Positions 9,597 to 18,815 of a stretch of 64,000 nucleotides of DNA are shown here, in pieces. Within the stretch, counting starts at the first letter, position 1, and each line of letters opens with the position of its first letter. The notes below the pieces were generated by a model. The model was not told the DNA's origin, did not search any database, and saw only the letters and a list, made by a program, of their open reading frames with translations. Source of the stretch: Dyadobacter psychrotolerans. GTDB taxonomy: Bacteria; Bacteroidota; Bacteroidia; Cytophagales; Spirosomataceae. The DNA lies in NCBI RefSeq assembly GCF_004349265.1, contig NZ_SMFL01000002.1:744001-808000 (forward strand). The letters are read 5' to 3'. A program made the translations under genes and the position numbers.

Positions 9597-10412
9597 ATGG
9601 TAGCACTTGATTATCCGGAGCTCGAAACACTGATTGTCAGAATAAAAGATATCTCAGGGTTTGACTTTTCGGGCTACACAAGACCATCGCTCATGCGGCA
9701 GGCAGAAACATATTTGTCCAAAAATGCGATGAGTCTGCAGGAATTGCTGATTCATCTTGACCAGGGAGGAAGTGCAGCGTATGATTTGATTCAGGATCTG
9801 ACAGTTAATTATTCTGAAATGTTCCGTGATCCGGAATTTTTTGCTCTGCTTCAATCGGAGGTGTGCAGCTATCTGCAGTCATACGCTGAGCTGAGAATTT
9901 GGGTCGCCGGGTGCGCGGCGGGGCAGGAAGCATTTTCTCTTTCTATCCTGATGACCGAGGCAGATTTGATGGACAGAACGATAATTTATGCAACGGATCT
10001 GAATCAAAAAGTACTTAAATCCGCCAGGGAAGGTGTTTTTTCCAGAACTGCAATCCGAAGCTTTTCGGAAAACTATATCAAGGCAGGGGGTAAAACTTCG
10101 CTTTCGGATTATTACAATGTTTCTTACGGAAAAGTAATTATGAATCCTGAAATAAGGAAAAACATTGTATTCTCCATCCATGACCTAACTGGTGACGGGG
10201 TTTTTAACGAGTTTCAGCTGATTTGCTGTCGAAATGTGATGATTTATTTTACGCTCGAACAGCGAAGGAAGGTTTTTAAGATTTTATATGACAGTTTGGG
10301 CATGCTGGGCTTTTTATGTCTGGGAAAAAGGGAAACATTACGATATTCCGGATTTGAAGATCATTTCAGGATCGTGAGTTTTCATTTGAATATTTATCAA
10401 AAAATTCTGTAG
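9597..10412 (+). CDS. CheR-type protein-glutamate methyltransferase
   Basis: A 271-aa SAM-dependent methyltransferase of the CheR family. Seen: a helical N-terminal domain (LETLIVRIKDISGFDFSGY), the NYSEMFRDPEFF segment, the SAM loop (WVAGCAAGQEAFSL, where GQEA replaces the usual GEEP), IYATDLNQKVLKSAREG and the late LICCRNVMIYF motif. The ATG at 9597 is 2 bp after the kinase stop; an ATG at 9576 would overlap the kinase by 19 bp and add seven residues, which looks less natural. No CheB, CheA, CheW or methyl-accepting protein is in the window, so classical chemotaxis is unlikely. Co-transcription between two hybrid kinases suggests that it modifies or tunes a signalling partner (inference). 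Confidence 0.87.
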   Translation: MVALDYPELETLIVRIKDISGFDFSGYTRPSLMRQAETYLSKNAMSLQELLIHLDQGGSAAYDLIQDLTVNYSEMFRDPEFFALLQSEVCSYLQSYAELRIWVAGCAAGQEAFSLSILMTEADLMDRTIIYATDLNQKVLKSAREGVFSRTAIRSFSENYIKAGGKTSLSDYYNVSYGKVIMNPEIRKNIVFSIHDLTGDGVFNEFQLICCRNVMIYFTLEQRRKVFKILYDSLGMLGFLCLGKRETLRYSGFEDHFRIVSFHLNIYQKIL

Positions 10413-10478
10413 TAAAGTTTTGCAGCACACACACTGCAAAATGATTCAAAAGAAGTTTTTTACGAACGAGAAAACGGA

Positions 10479-12401
10479 ATGATGGATAAAACAAAAATAT
10501 TGCTGCTGGACGATCGTGAGGAAAATCTGCTCGCGTTAAAGGCAATCCTTAACCGGGACGATATCGCTATATATGAAACAACATCGGCAAACGAAGCGCT
10601 TCGCATTGTTTGGGATAATGAAATAGCAGTCGCTCTTGTCGATGTTCAGATGCCGGGAATGGATGGATTTGAATTTGCCGAAACACTGGCCTCGAATCCA
10701 AAAACGAGGGAAATTCTGATCGTATTTGTAACAGCGATTTCGAAGGAAACAACCTATGCAGTGCGCGGACTTAAATCTGGCGCGATCGATTATTTGTACA
10801 AACCACTTGATCCTTATATAACCAATGCAAAAGTAGATGCATTGATACGGCTTTCCAGAAGCCAGCGTGAGATACGTGAAAAGAACAGGCTGCTGGAAAA
10901 TTACGCAACCATCGTTACAAACTCACCGGATATTATAGCAACGGTGGATCCGGAAACGGCCAGGATTCTTTCTATCAATCCTTCGGTACACACGATTTTG
11001 GGACTTCCACCTCAGAGTCTGGTAGATACTTCGATGCTGGACTTACTTGTAGATCCGCTTAATTCAGGTTTAAAAGAAGTGCTCATCAGCCGTTCCTACA
11101 TGGAGGGGCAGACAATTGTAACAGAGGATCAGTTTTACGGACGGCTGCGCGAGCCGCTTTGGCTTGAATTGCGCATCATGTTTAAAAACAGGCTTTTGTT
11201 TATCAATTTACATAATATTGAAAAACGGAAAGCGCATGAAAGAGAGCTGGTAGAAGCTCAGGCTGTTGCCGAGAAAGCAAGAAAAGTAAAAGAATCATTT
11301 CTTGCCAACATGAGTCATGAGATCCGTACACCTCTTAATGGTATTCTTGGGATAGCCAATTTGCTGGATGCAACGGAACTGGATTCGTCCCAGCGAAATT
11401 TGCTGGATATGCTGACCCAGTCATCAGGTTCTCTTCTGAACATTCTGAACGATATCCTGGATATTTCGAAAATGGAGGAGGGTAAATTCTCCATCATTCC
11501 CCAGCCAACGGATTTGCGTAATGTTGGTAAAAGCATTATGGATTTGCTCAAATTCAAAGGTGATGAAAAAGGAATATCACTGGGCTTTTATGTAGATAGT
11601 AAAATTCCGGATTGCGTGATGGTTGACGGCATGCGGCTCAATCAGATACTGATGAACCTGGTGGGTAACGCAATTAAGTTCACGCACCAGGGATCTGTTA
11701 ACCTTAGAATCGAACATGATGGACTTGTGGAAAACCACCATCAGATCAAGTTCATCGTTGCGGATTCGGGTATAGGTATATCGGAGAAAAACATTAAAAA
11801 TATATTCTCGGAATATGGTCAGGCATCCGAAGAAACCTCACACCATTACGGCGGAACAGGGCTTGGTCTGACGATCTCAAAAAACCTGGTGAAACTTATG
11901 AAGGGTGACCTCAAAGTAAAAAGCGAGGTAGATAGAGGAAGTGAATTTTATTTTACTTTTCTTTTGGAAGAAGATGCAAAAACGTCCCAAAAAGCTGCTG
12001 TGATTTCTTTTAACGATTTGCCTCCTTTTACGGATAAAAAAGTGCTCGTGGCTGAGGATAATCCGGTTAATTCACTTTTAATAAAAAAATATCTCACAAC
12101 CTGGAAGATCGCCACCACCATGGTGGTTAATGGCCAGGAAGCACTTGATGCTTTGGCTAAAAGTGAATATGATCTGATTATTCTTGATTCGAGAATGCCG
12201 GTTATGGACGGTTTTGAAACAGCCCGATATATCAGAAATACGCTTCATCTGGATGTTCCCATTCTTTCTTTATCTGCGACAGTACTAACCGAGGAAGTTC
12301 AAGAAGCGTTGCAGTCAGGCATGAACGACACGCTTTCAAAGCCATTTCAGCCGGCAAAACTCCATGAAAAAATTGAAACACTCATGTATTCGCTGATATA
12401 A
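10479..12401 (+). CDS. soluble hybrid histidine kinase, REC-PAS-HisKA-HATPase-REC
   Basis: A 640-aa protein without membrane segments. N-terminal receiver (about 4-125; LLLDDREENL, phospho-Asp in ALVDVQMPGMDG, Lys in LYKPLDP), PAS-like region (about 145-255; ATIVTNSPDIIATVDPET), HisKA with His in NMSHEIRTPLNG (about 285), HATPase_c (DSGIGIS, GGTGLGLT) and a C-terminal receiver (VAEDNPVNSLL, phospho-Asp in IILDSRMPVMDG, SKPF). The leading receiver suggests it is driven by the upstream hybrid kinase, and the last receiver is a relay end point; no DNA-binding output domain is present. It lies 66 bp after the CheR gene on the same strand, probably as one operon. The start is ATGATG at 10479; the second ATG is equally possible. 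Confidence 0.92.
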   Translation: MMDKTKILLLDDREENLLALKAILNRDDIAIYETTSANEALRIVWDNEIAVALVDVQMPGMDGFEFAETLASNPKTREILIVFVTAISKETTYAVRGLKSGAIDYLYKPLDPYITNAKVDALIRLSRSQREIREKNRLLENYATIVTNSPDIIATVDPETARILSINPSVHTILGLPPQSLVDTSMLDLLVDPLNSGLKEVLISRSYMEGQTIVTEDQFYGRLREPLWLELRIMFKNRLLFINLHNIEKRKAHERELVEAQAVAEKARKVKESFLANMSHEIRTPLNGILGIANLLDATELDSSQRNLLDMLTQSSGSLLNILNDILDISKMEEGKFSIIPQPTDLRNVGKSIMDLLKFKGDEKGISLGFYVDSKIPDCVMVDGMRLNQILMNLVGNAIKFTHQGSVNLRIEHDGLVENHHQIKFIVADSGIGISEKNIKNIFSEYGQASEETSHHYGGTGLGLTISKNLVKLMKGDLKVKSEVDRGSEFYFTFLLEEDAKTSQKAAVISFNDLPPFTDKKVLVAEDNPVNSLLIKKYLTTWKIATTMVVNGQEALDALAKSEYDLIILDSRMPVMDGFETARYIRNTLHLDVPILSLSATVLTEEVQEALQSGMNDTLSKPFQPAKLHEKIETLMYSLI

Positions 12402-12510
12402 TAAATTGGAAATTTGGAGAATGCAACGAATTAGCGGTTAATATAGTAATGTTTGTCAGGTGATTTTCGTTAGAATATCAGTTAAACAATTTCAGTAGTA
12501 ACCGCTAAAG

Positions 12511-13278
12511 ATGAAAAATATAAGAAACCGTTGGACCCTGCTTTTACTCGCCGGCCTGGCTGCGTGTAGTTCTTCAAAAACAATGAATTATGAATCGAAA
12601 TGGAATGCTCCGTTTACTTATGTAGACGAGGTTAAGCCGGATCAGCAGGATCAAAAGTCCAGATTGAGATATGGTATCATCAATGACGATCAATACGTTT
12701 ATCTTACACTAAAAACAAAAGATCCGGTTACGGTTCAGAAAATCCTGGGGAGTGGTTTGAAGGTATCTTTCAGTCCTGAAGGCCAGAAAAAAGAAGCATA
12801 TTCTTTACTTTTTCCGGTTATTATGAAAGAGGACCGCAAGGCTTTGAAAAGAATCGAAACAGATCTTCCAAATAGCCTGGGATTAAATCTTTTGCTTGAT
12901 TCTTACAATAAAGAAGCGATGTGGAAAGACAAACAGGGGCAGCATTCGATTAACCTTGTTGCAGGAGAGGGAAGTATCAAATCGCACATTTCCATGGACA
13001 GAAATGGTGAGCTTACCGAGCAAATCGCGATTCCCTTTAATTTGATGGCACTCAATACAAAAGAAGCTTCTGTGCTGGGTGTAAACATAAAAATTGATGG
13101 ACAATCGTCCCAATCCGGCTTTTCTCCAAGAATTGGCATTGGCCTTGGCGGAGGAATTGGCATGGGGGGTGGTATGGGAGTAGGACTCGGAACCGGCAGC
13201 GGCTCACGGTACGGAAACGATGACCGCAGTGTTGATATCCGTTTGCAGGTACGGCTTGCGCGTGCAGATTTTCGTTAG
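12511..13278 (+). CDS. predicted lipoprotein with glycine-rich tail
   Basis: A 255-aa protein with a lipoprotein signal: basic N-terminus, hydrophobic core, lipobox LAAC (Cys about residue 19), then SSSK. The body has DOMON/CBM9-like character (NDDQYVYLTLKTKDPVTVQKI, VNIKIDG), but I cannot assign it firmly. Near residues 205-235 there is a Gly/Met-rich stretch (GIGLGGGIGMGGGMGVGLG), followed by a basic C-terminal strand (DIRLQVRLARADFR). It is 110 bp after the hybrid kinase and ends at a bidirectional terminator. Function unknown; membrane attachment is the only firm inference. Confidence 0.75.
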   Translation: MKNIRNRWTLLLLAGLAACSSSKTMNYESKWNAPFTYVDEVKPDQQDQKSRLRYGIINDDQYVYLTLKTKDPVTVQKILGSGLKVSFSPEGQKKEAYSLLFPVIMKEDRKALKRIETDLPNSLGLNLLLDSYNKEAMWKDKQGQHSINLVAGEGSIKSHISMDRNGELTEQIAIPFNLMALNTKEASVLGVNIKIDGQSSQSGFSPRIGIGLGGGIGMGGGMGVGLGTGSGSRYGNDDRSVDIRLQVRLARADFR

Positions 13279-13294
13279 ATAGAATTTAATTAAA

Positions 13295-13331
13295 AAAAAT
13301 GCCTGTTGGTCTTTCGGCCACAGGCATTTTT
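13295..13331. terminator. bidirectional rho-independent terminator
   Basis: Perfect 11-bp arms AAAAATGCCTG (13295-13305) and CAGGCATTTTT (13321-13331), with A and T tracts on either side. It sits between the convergent lipoprotein gene (plus, ends 13278) and the methyltransferase gene (minus, ends 13359) and can serve both strands. Confidence 0.88.
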
Positions 13332-13358
13332 GCTTACTGACAGAGTTTATTTCCTGCA

Positions 13359-14636
13359 CTACATTGGTATTGATGTGTTGTTAGGACGCGTATAAACTAC
13401 CTGAATGACACTAATGTTGCGCATCCGGAATGCTGCTTCACAGTAGCAAAGATAATATCTCCATTTGCGGATGAAAGTGTCATCAAATCCAAGTTTTTTT
13501 ACTTCCGAAATGTTTTCGTTAAACTGATCAAGCCAGAGTTTTAGTGTGTGTGCATAGTGCAGGCCAATTTCTTTCAAATCAACCATCGTAAGATCGCCTG
13601 TGTTATTGACCGCTTTATTGATCGCGCTCACCGATGGGAGCAATGAACCGGGGAAAATATGTTTCTGAATCCAGTCAACACCGTTTCGCAAACTATGGTA
13701 GCGTGAATCGGGACAAATTATAACCTGTATAGCAAGAATACCATCTCTTTTTAAAAGAGCCGTACACTTTTTAAAATAGGTTTCCAGATAATGATGTCCC
13801 ACGGCTTCAAGCATTTCAATTGAAACAATCTTATCAAAAGTGCCATTAATGGTGCGATAATCCTCTACCAGCACCTGCACACGGTCCGACAATCCTGCTT
13901 CGTCTATTCGCTGAGTCGCAAATTTCTGCTGCTCCACCGACAAAGTAAGCGATGTCACTTTACAGCCATAGTTCTGTGCCATGTAAATCGCATTTCCACC
14001 CCAGCCACTTCCGATTTCCAACACGTGATCGGTATGTTTTAATTGAAGTTTACGAGCCAGCCTTTCGTATTTTTCAAGCTGTGCATCCTGTAAATCCATA
14101 TTTTCTCTGTTAAAATACGCAGCAGAGTAGGTCATGGTTTCGTCCAGGAAGGTTGCAAAAAAATCGTTGTTCAGATCGTAATGTTCTGAAATATTTTTCC
14201 TTGAACCTACCAGTGTGTTGGCGCGGTTATTCTGGGAGAATTTATTAAAAAACCGAAGTACGTTCGTGGCGAATGTTTGGGATTTACTTCCCGACACGCC
14301 CGGCGCATTTTCAACATTGAGCAGCACCCAGGAAATCACCTCTGTTATACTTTCTGTTTCCCACAATCCCGCTACATAAGCTTCACCAAAACCGATGTCT
14401 CCAAAAAGCACAATCTTTTTAAAAAAATCAGTATCATTTACGGTAACGGTTGCGGATACATGTTCGGAGGAATTACCAAATATTACACAATTTCCATCCG
14501 GTAAATTAAGATCCAGCCGACCCAGCGTCATCGCCGAGAGTTGCTTGAATACCAACTTTTGATAAAATCCCGGCTTCTTTTCAGAAGTGTTTTTGTAAAT
14601 GATCGGATGGCTTTTTACTAACATGTTATTTCCCAT
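13359..14636 (-). CDS. cyclopropane-fatty-acyl-phospholipid synthase family methyltransferase (425 aa)
   Basis: CFA-synthase-type enzyme expected to transfer a methyl or methylene group from SAM to the double bond of a membrane fatty acyl chain. N-terminal acyl-binding region (about 30-140), then SRKNISEHYDLNNDFF (the HYD signature of the family), MTYSAAYF, SAM motif I (VLEIGSGWGG, about 205), KIVSIEMLEAVGHHY and a C-terminal CEAAFRMRNI segment. Length is close to E. coli Cfa. Last gene of the minus-strand lipid cluster; its ATG directly abuts the TAA of the DUF1365 gene, so the two are translationally coupled. Whether the product is a cyclopropane, methyl-branched or furan acid cannot be read from sequence. 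Confidence 0.9.
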   Translation of the reverse strand: MGNNMLVKSHPIIYKNTSEKKPGFYQKLVFKQLSAMTLGRLDLNLPDGNCVIFGNSSEHVSATVTVNDTDFFKKIVLFGDIGFGEAYVAGLWETESITEVISWVLLNVENAPGVSGSKSQTFATNVLRFFNKFSQNNRANTLVGSRKNISEHYDLNNDFFATFLDETMTYSAAYFNRENMDLQDAQLEKYERLARKLQLKHTDHVLEIGSGWGGNAIYMAQNYGCKVTSLTLSVEQQKFATQRIDEAGLSDRVQVLVEDYRTINGTFDKIVSIEMLEAVGHHYLETYFKKCTALLKRDGILAIQVIICPDSRYHSLRNGVDWIQKHIFPGSLLPSVSAINKAVNNTGDLTMVDLKEIGLHYAHTLKLWLDQFNENISEVKKLGFDDTFIRKWRYYLCYCEAAFRMRNISVIQVVYTRPNNTSIPM

Positions 14637-15449
14637 TTAGGATTGGTATGGTCGGAAAACTCCCTTCTGCAGGTCACCGTTTTCTGATTTTCTGTTGAAC
14701 CGGATATTCTTTTTCCAAAGCAGTAAAGCCTGCCAGTGTATCATGGCAATTACTTTAACGGTAATGAACGGAAACGAAAAGAAGTATATCAGTAAGTTCT
14801 TGTCATTCAGTTCCCTGGATTTTCCAGTAAGCGTACTATTAAAAAAAAGTTTTCCATTTTTATCAAAATCATCAATGCGGATGTCGAGCTTTTGGTCCGG
14901 CACTGTCAGGTTAAAGTCAAAGTGTGTGTCCAGGTCAATAAAGGGTGAAACGTAAAATTCTTTGGCGGTATTAAGTTTAAACTTGTTTTCCTCAGTCGTT
15001 TGCGGACCCAGAAAATACGGTTTCAATTCCATAAATGTATTACAAACTTCAACTACGGAACAAAGGGGCTTTTCGTTTTCATCAAAACAATAGTAAAAAG
15101 AAACAGGATTGAACTGGTACCCGAGCGTCGCAAGATTGGTAAGTACCATGATGCGGCCTTTTCCGATATCAATTCCGTTTTCTTTCAAATAGACAGTTAA
15201 CTGTTCTTTAACATTTTTACTTTTATCCGGTTTCTTCCTTGGTAATTGCAGGTGATCCTTATCTCTGAAATTAAACAGATTGAATTTATTCCGGCTCATC
15301 CATTTCAGACTGCTGTCAAGCCCGTTGAGCTCATCCAGATTCAGATAAAACATAAAAATATCATAGTAGAAGTAATGCTTCTTTGGATGAAACCGATGAT
15401 GCATAACTCTAGCTTCGTATAGACATGATTTTGAATCTGCTGCTATCAT
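14637..15449 (-). CDS. DUF1365 family protein
   Basis: A 270-aa DUF1365 protein. Typical features: SCLYEARVMHHRFHPKKHYFYYD at the N-terminus, VLTNLATLGYQFNPVSFYYCFD (NPVSFY is the family hallmark), a middle basket of beta strands, and a hydrophobic segment near 220-240 (FSFPFITVKVIAMIHWQALLLW). The reaction is not established; in many bacteria the gene sits beside an FAD oxidoreductase and a CFA-like methyltransferase, as here. It is 41 bp downstream of the FAD gene and abuts the 425-aa methyltransferase. Confidence 0.88.
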   Translation of the reverse strand: MIAADSKSCLYEARVMHHRFHPKKHYFYYDIFMFYLNLDELNGLDSSLKWMSRNKFNLFNFRDKDHLQLPRKKPDKSKNVKEQLTVYLKENGIDIGKGRIMVLTNLATLGYQFNPVSFYYCFDENEKPLCSVVEVCNTFMELKPYFLGPQTTEENKFKLNTAKEFYVSPFIDLDTHFDFNLTVPDQKLDIRIDDFDKNGKLFFNSTLTGKSRELNDKNLLIYFFSFPFITVKVIAMIHWQALLLWKKNIRFNRKSENGDLQKGVFRPYQS

Positions 15450-15490
15450 ACTTCATATACGTTTAAACGGATAAGTTTGGATTGGTGGTG

Positions 15491-16747
15491 TCAGAGAACT
15501 TTTTTATGCAGCAGTTTTGAGCACAAAGTCACCGCGCTTGCAAAAGCATCTTCGTGAAAACCGTACTTAAAATAGCTCCCGCAAAAATAGATAGGACCGC
15601 TTTCATTGAGTAATTGAAGTTCTTCCTGAGCGCGTATAGCAGGCACGTCAAAAAGCGGGTGATCGTAGTCTATCTCTTTGATGATTTTTTTCTCGTCTAA
15701 ATCATTATGTGGATTAATTGAAACAAAATAATTCTTCCTTTCTGAAACCTGTTGAAGCTGGTTCATCCAATAAATAGTGCTAGGCTGCTGAAAACCACTT
15801 TCTTCCTGTATCCGGTAGTTCCAGCTGCTCCAGGCCAGCTTCGTTTTTGGCATGGTGCCTTCGTCGGTATGAAGAACCGCTTTGTTATATTGATATTTAA
15901 AATTAGATAGAATTCTCTGTTGCAAATTTGTGGGTGTGCCGAGCATCTTTAAAGCCTGATCTCCGTGGCTTGCAACAATTACCCGGTCAAATTCCTGCTG
16001 GGAACCGTCTGAGGTATGAACAATTGCCTTGTCATTTGTCCGGGAAACTTTAATTGCTTTCCGGTTCAGATAAATTTTACCACGGAAAGGTTTGATTAAA
16101 ATTTCTCGGTAAGCCTGACTTCCCTTGTCGAGAGTGTACCATTGATGCTGTGTATCCAGGCCGAGAAATCCGTGGTTTTTGAAAAAACGAATAAGCGTAA
16201 CTGCTGGAAAGTCAAGTATTTCTTTCATCGGAGTCGACCAGACTGCTGAGCTCATAGGTACCAGGTATTTCCATAGCATATCGTCGCTGAACTTAAATTC
16301 CTTGATATATTGCCCCAGGGAATAGTTCGCAAAAGCCGGATCGTCGAGTATTTTAACGCTCTCTTTGTTGAAACGGCTGATCTGCCCGAGCATTTTCAGA
16401 TAGCCGATGTTAAAAATGTTTTTTCGCTGCGCAAAAAGGTGGTTCAGGCTGGAACCACTGTACTCGAGTTTACTGGGTAAATGCTGCACACTAAATGACA
16501 TGTCAGTTTTTTTTATCGGCGCCTTGATCTGTTCAAAAAGTTTACAGAGATTAGGATATGTCTCGAAATTAAAGACCATAAAACCGGTATCAATGTAAAC
16601 AGGTGAGCCGTCTTCGTCAACTGTGACCGTGTTTGTGTGACCGCCGACATAGTCATTTTGCTCATAAAAAGTAAGGTCGTCTGAGTTGTTGAGAAAGTGG
16701 CCGCAACCCATTTCGGCTATACCTGTTCCTATAATAGCTGTTTTCAT
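15491..16747 (-). CDS. FAD-dependent amine-oxidase-like oxidoreductase
   Basis: A 418-aa flavoprotein. It opens with a Rossmann motif (AIIGTGIAEMGCGHFL, GxGxxxxG intact), then YEQNDYVGGHTNTV, where the Glu should contact the FAD ribose, and DTGFMVFN. The C-terminal part has PIYFCGSYFKYGFHEDAFASAV, the second FAD-contact region typical of the NAD(P)/FAD amine-oxidase group found next to DUF1365. The ATG at 16747 is chosen over a TTG at 16756. In this cluster type it is thought to desaturate or oxidise modified acyl chains (family context, not shown here). 108 bp separate it from the upstream methyltransferase gene. Confidence 0.88.
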   Translation of the reverse strand: MKTAIIGTGIAEMGCGHFLNNSDDLTFYEQNDYVGGHTNTVTVDEDGSPVYIDTGFMVFNFETYPNLCKLFEQIKAPIKKTDMSFSVQHLPSKLEYSGSSLNHLFAQRKNIFNIGYLKMLGQISRFNKESVKILDDPAFANYSLGQYIKEFKFSDDMLWKYLVPMSSAVWSTPMKEILDFPAVTLIRFFKNHGFLGLDTQHQWYTLDKGSQAYREILIKPFRGKIYLNRKAIKVSRTNDKAIVHTSDGSQQEFDRVIVASHGDQALKMLGTPTNLQQRILSNFKYQYNKAVLHTDEGTMPKTKLAWSSWNYRIQEESGFQQPSTIYWMNQLQQVSERKNYFVSINPHNDLDEKKIIKEIDYDHPLFDVPAIRAQEELQLLNESGPIYFCGSYFKYGFHEDAFASAVTLCSKLLHKKVL

Positions 16748-16864
16748 TTTGGGCAAAAGTTAGGTTATGAATGAGGGAGGCAGCCCGTGATCAATTGGTG
16801 CTATCCGGATTAACAGGCAGGCTTCTGTAAAACTGTCAATACCTAAAAGTGAAATAAACAATTT

Positions 16865-17905
16865 TTAAGAATTGCTTCCTGCTTTTTGGAAAAGGTAATG
16901 ACTTACGATCCATTCATTACCGTCGTTATAGTTCCACAATTCTGCGCAGGACATGTAGAATATACGCCAGTAAACCCACCATTTAATGGCGTTTTCTTTG
17001 CCATAGGTTTTTTCAAAGAGCGGCATAATTTCATTTTTATGACGATCCATATTGGCAAGCCAGGCTTCTGAGGTTTTGCCATAGTGTCTTCCGCTTACGT
17101 GCCAGTGCTTTTGAACAGTCAGATCTTCATTAAAATAAAACATCAGATCGTCACTTGGCATGACACCGCCTGTGAAAAAGTATTTGCTCATCCAGTCGGT
17201 TTCATCAACTACTTCAAACAGGTAAGCATATTCTTTGTGTGTAAAAATGTGGATGAAAAGCTTACCGTCGTCTTTTAGAAACGAAGCCACTTTTTTCATC
17301 AGAAGCTGATAGTTACGCATGTGTTCAAACATCTCAACCGAAACAACTCGGTCGAACTTCACGTCGATCTGAAAGGTATTCATATCGGCTGTAACCACAG
17401 TAATATTATTTATTCCGCGCAGCTTTGCCTGATGATCGATATGCTGCTTTTGCGTTCTTGAATTGGAAACGACCGTGAAGCTGCTTGCCGGAAATTTGGC
17501 TGCCATGAAAAGGGAAAGTGAACCCCATCCGCAACCCAGTTCCAGTACATGTTGCCCTTCTGATAATTCTGCCCGTTCACAGGTAATTTGCAGCATATCG
17601 GTTTCAGAGGTGTCGATGTCAGTCACGCCCGGTTTCCAGTAGCCGCTTGAATATTTCAGATTTTTGCCCAGACAGTATTGGTAAAACTCAGTTGGAACCT
17701 CATAGTGCTGTTCGTTGGCATCAACTGTGTTTACTGCAATGGGAGATGATTTTAAATTTTCAATGAACTTCATCAGGTGAGCCTGCTGCGCTTCAACCTC
17801 ACCTTTGTTTTCATCCGCCAGCCTTTGTTTAAGCAGCTGGCGGATTCGTGTGCGTATAAGGAAATCAGGAACCTGGTCTCTTTCTAAAATGCTGTCTATC
17901 CACAT
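16865..17905 (-). CDS. second SAM-dependent CFA/coclaurine-type methyltransferase (346 aa)
   Basis: A shorter paralogue of the CFA-synthase fold. Seen: QHYEVPTEFYQYCLGKNLKYSSGYW (family signature, about 60-85), SAM motif I (VLELGCGWGSLSLF, about 117), VVSVEMFEHMRNY, and a C-terminal WRIFYMSCAELWNYNDG helix. It lacks the long N-terminal acyl-binding region of the 425-aa protein, and the pattern resembles the coclaurine N-methyltransferase-like branch. Having two different methyltransferases of this superfamily in one cluster suggests consecutive or alternative methylations of one acyl substrate (inference). 118 bp follow the DUF1295 gene. Confidence 0.87.
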   Translation of the reverse strand: MWIDSILERDQVPDFLIRTRIRQLLKQRLADENKGEVEAQQAHLMKFIENLKSSPIAVNTVDANEQHYEVPTEFYQYCLGKNLKYSSGYWKPGVTDIDTSETDMLQITCERAELSEGQHVLELGCGWGSLSLFMAAKFPASSFTVVSNSRTQKQHIDHQAKLRGINNITVVTADMNTFQIDVKFDRVVSVEMFEHMRNYQLLMKKVASFLKDDGKLFIHIFTHKEYAYLFEVVDETDWMSKYFFTGGVMPSDDLMFYFNEDLTVQKHWHVSGRHYGKTSEAWLANMDRHKNEIMPLFEKTYGKENAIKWWVYWRIFYMSCAELWNYNDGNEWIVSHYLFQKAGSNS

Positions 17906-18023
17906 AGAGGATGATGTTCGGAGGTGAAATGCTGGTGTTTATTTTAAATACGACGAGAGCCATGGGTTAGATTTGCGGTTGATTTTTTTATTTCTATCAA
18001 TCTCAAATAAAAAGAAATACGTT

Positions 18024-18815
18024 TTATTTTTTCTTAAACCAGGGTATAAAGGCACTCGTTGTTCGCTGATATTCCTTATACAATTCACCTTTTGACCTCA
18101 CCGCCTGTTTCTCAGTCGTTGGAATGCCGGTCACATTGAGGAGCAAATCCAGGATAATTGCCGGACTGATGATGGCCAGATACCCATAAGGAGAGCCCAA
18201 AGCAAATATGGCAAACGACATCCAGATCAGCCATTCGAAAAAATAATTGGGGTGCCTTGAATGTTTCCAAAGCCCAACATTACAAACTTTTCCTTCATTA
18301 GACGGATCCATTTTAAAGCGGTTTAGTTGATTGTCAGCGAGTGCTTCGCAGCTTAAAGCGATGAGCCACAGTACAAATCCGGTGTATTCAAATGCAGAAA
18401 AGCCCTTATTCTCATTGGCAGAGATAATAAAAAATGGCAGGGATAATAGTACATTGGAAAAACCCTGAGCCTGAAAAAACCAGAAAAGGTTTCTGTTGGC
18501 ATTAGGAGCCCAATCCTCTCTCAGTTGGGCATATCTTCCTTCTTCTTCATCGATGTGGCCAATGACCCGCTTACCCAGGTGCACGCCTAACCTGACTCCC
18601 CAAACCACCACCATAGCGCAAATGACCCAGGTTCTTTCTCTCCAACCCTCTGATGTAAAAAGTATTATCAGAACAATAACCGGAAAATTCAGTGACCAAA
18701 AAATGTCCACGACGCCACCATTTTTAATTTTATATGCCCAGAACCAGACGGCAGCCATGATCAGACAGCAGGCAATGATGGATATTGTTACAGGTAAAAC
18801 CAGAGCCTCAATCAT
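18024..18815 (-). CDS. DUF1295 membrane protein (steroid 5-alpha-reductase-like)
   Basis: A 263-aa integral membrane protein with about six hydrophobic segments. The C-terminal half carries the family pattern: GLWKHSRHPNYFFEWLIWM (about 185-205), then LLNVTGIPTTEKQAVRSKGELYKEYQRTTSAFIPWF. The H-x-x-Y-x-x-x-F/Y arrangement matches the NADPH-dependent reductase/methyltransferase superfamily (DUF1295, ICMT-like). A role in reducing or modifying a lipid double bond is inferred from family and neighbours. Its ATG overlaps the 3' end of the upstream 111-aa gene by 8 bp, indicating coupling. Confidence 0.87.
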   Translation of the reverse strand: MIEALVLPVTISIIACCLIMAAVWFWAYKIKNGGVVDIFWSLNFPVIVLIILFTSEGWRERTWVICAMVVVWGVRLGVHLGKRVIGHIDEEEGRYAQLREDWAPNANRNLFWFFQAQGFSNVLLSLPFFIISANENKGFSAFEYTGFVLWLIALSCEALADNQLNRFKMDPSNEGKVCNVGLWKHSRHPNYFFEWLIWMSFAIFALGSPYGYLAIISPAIILDLLLNVTGIPTTEKQAVRSKGELYKEYQRTTSAFIPWFKKK

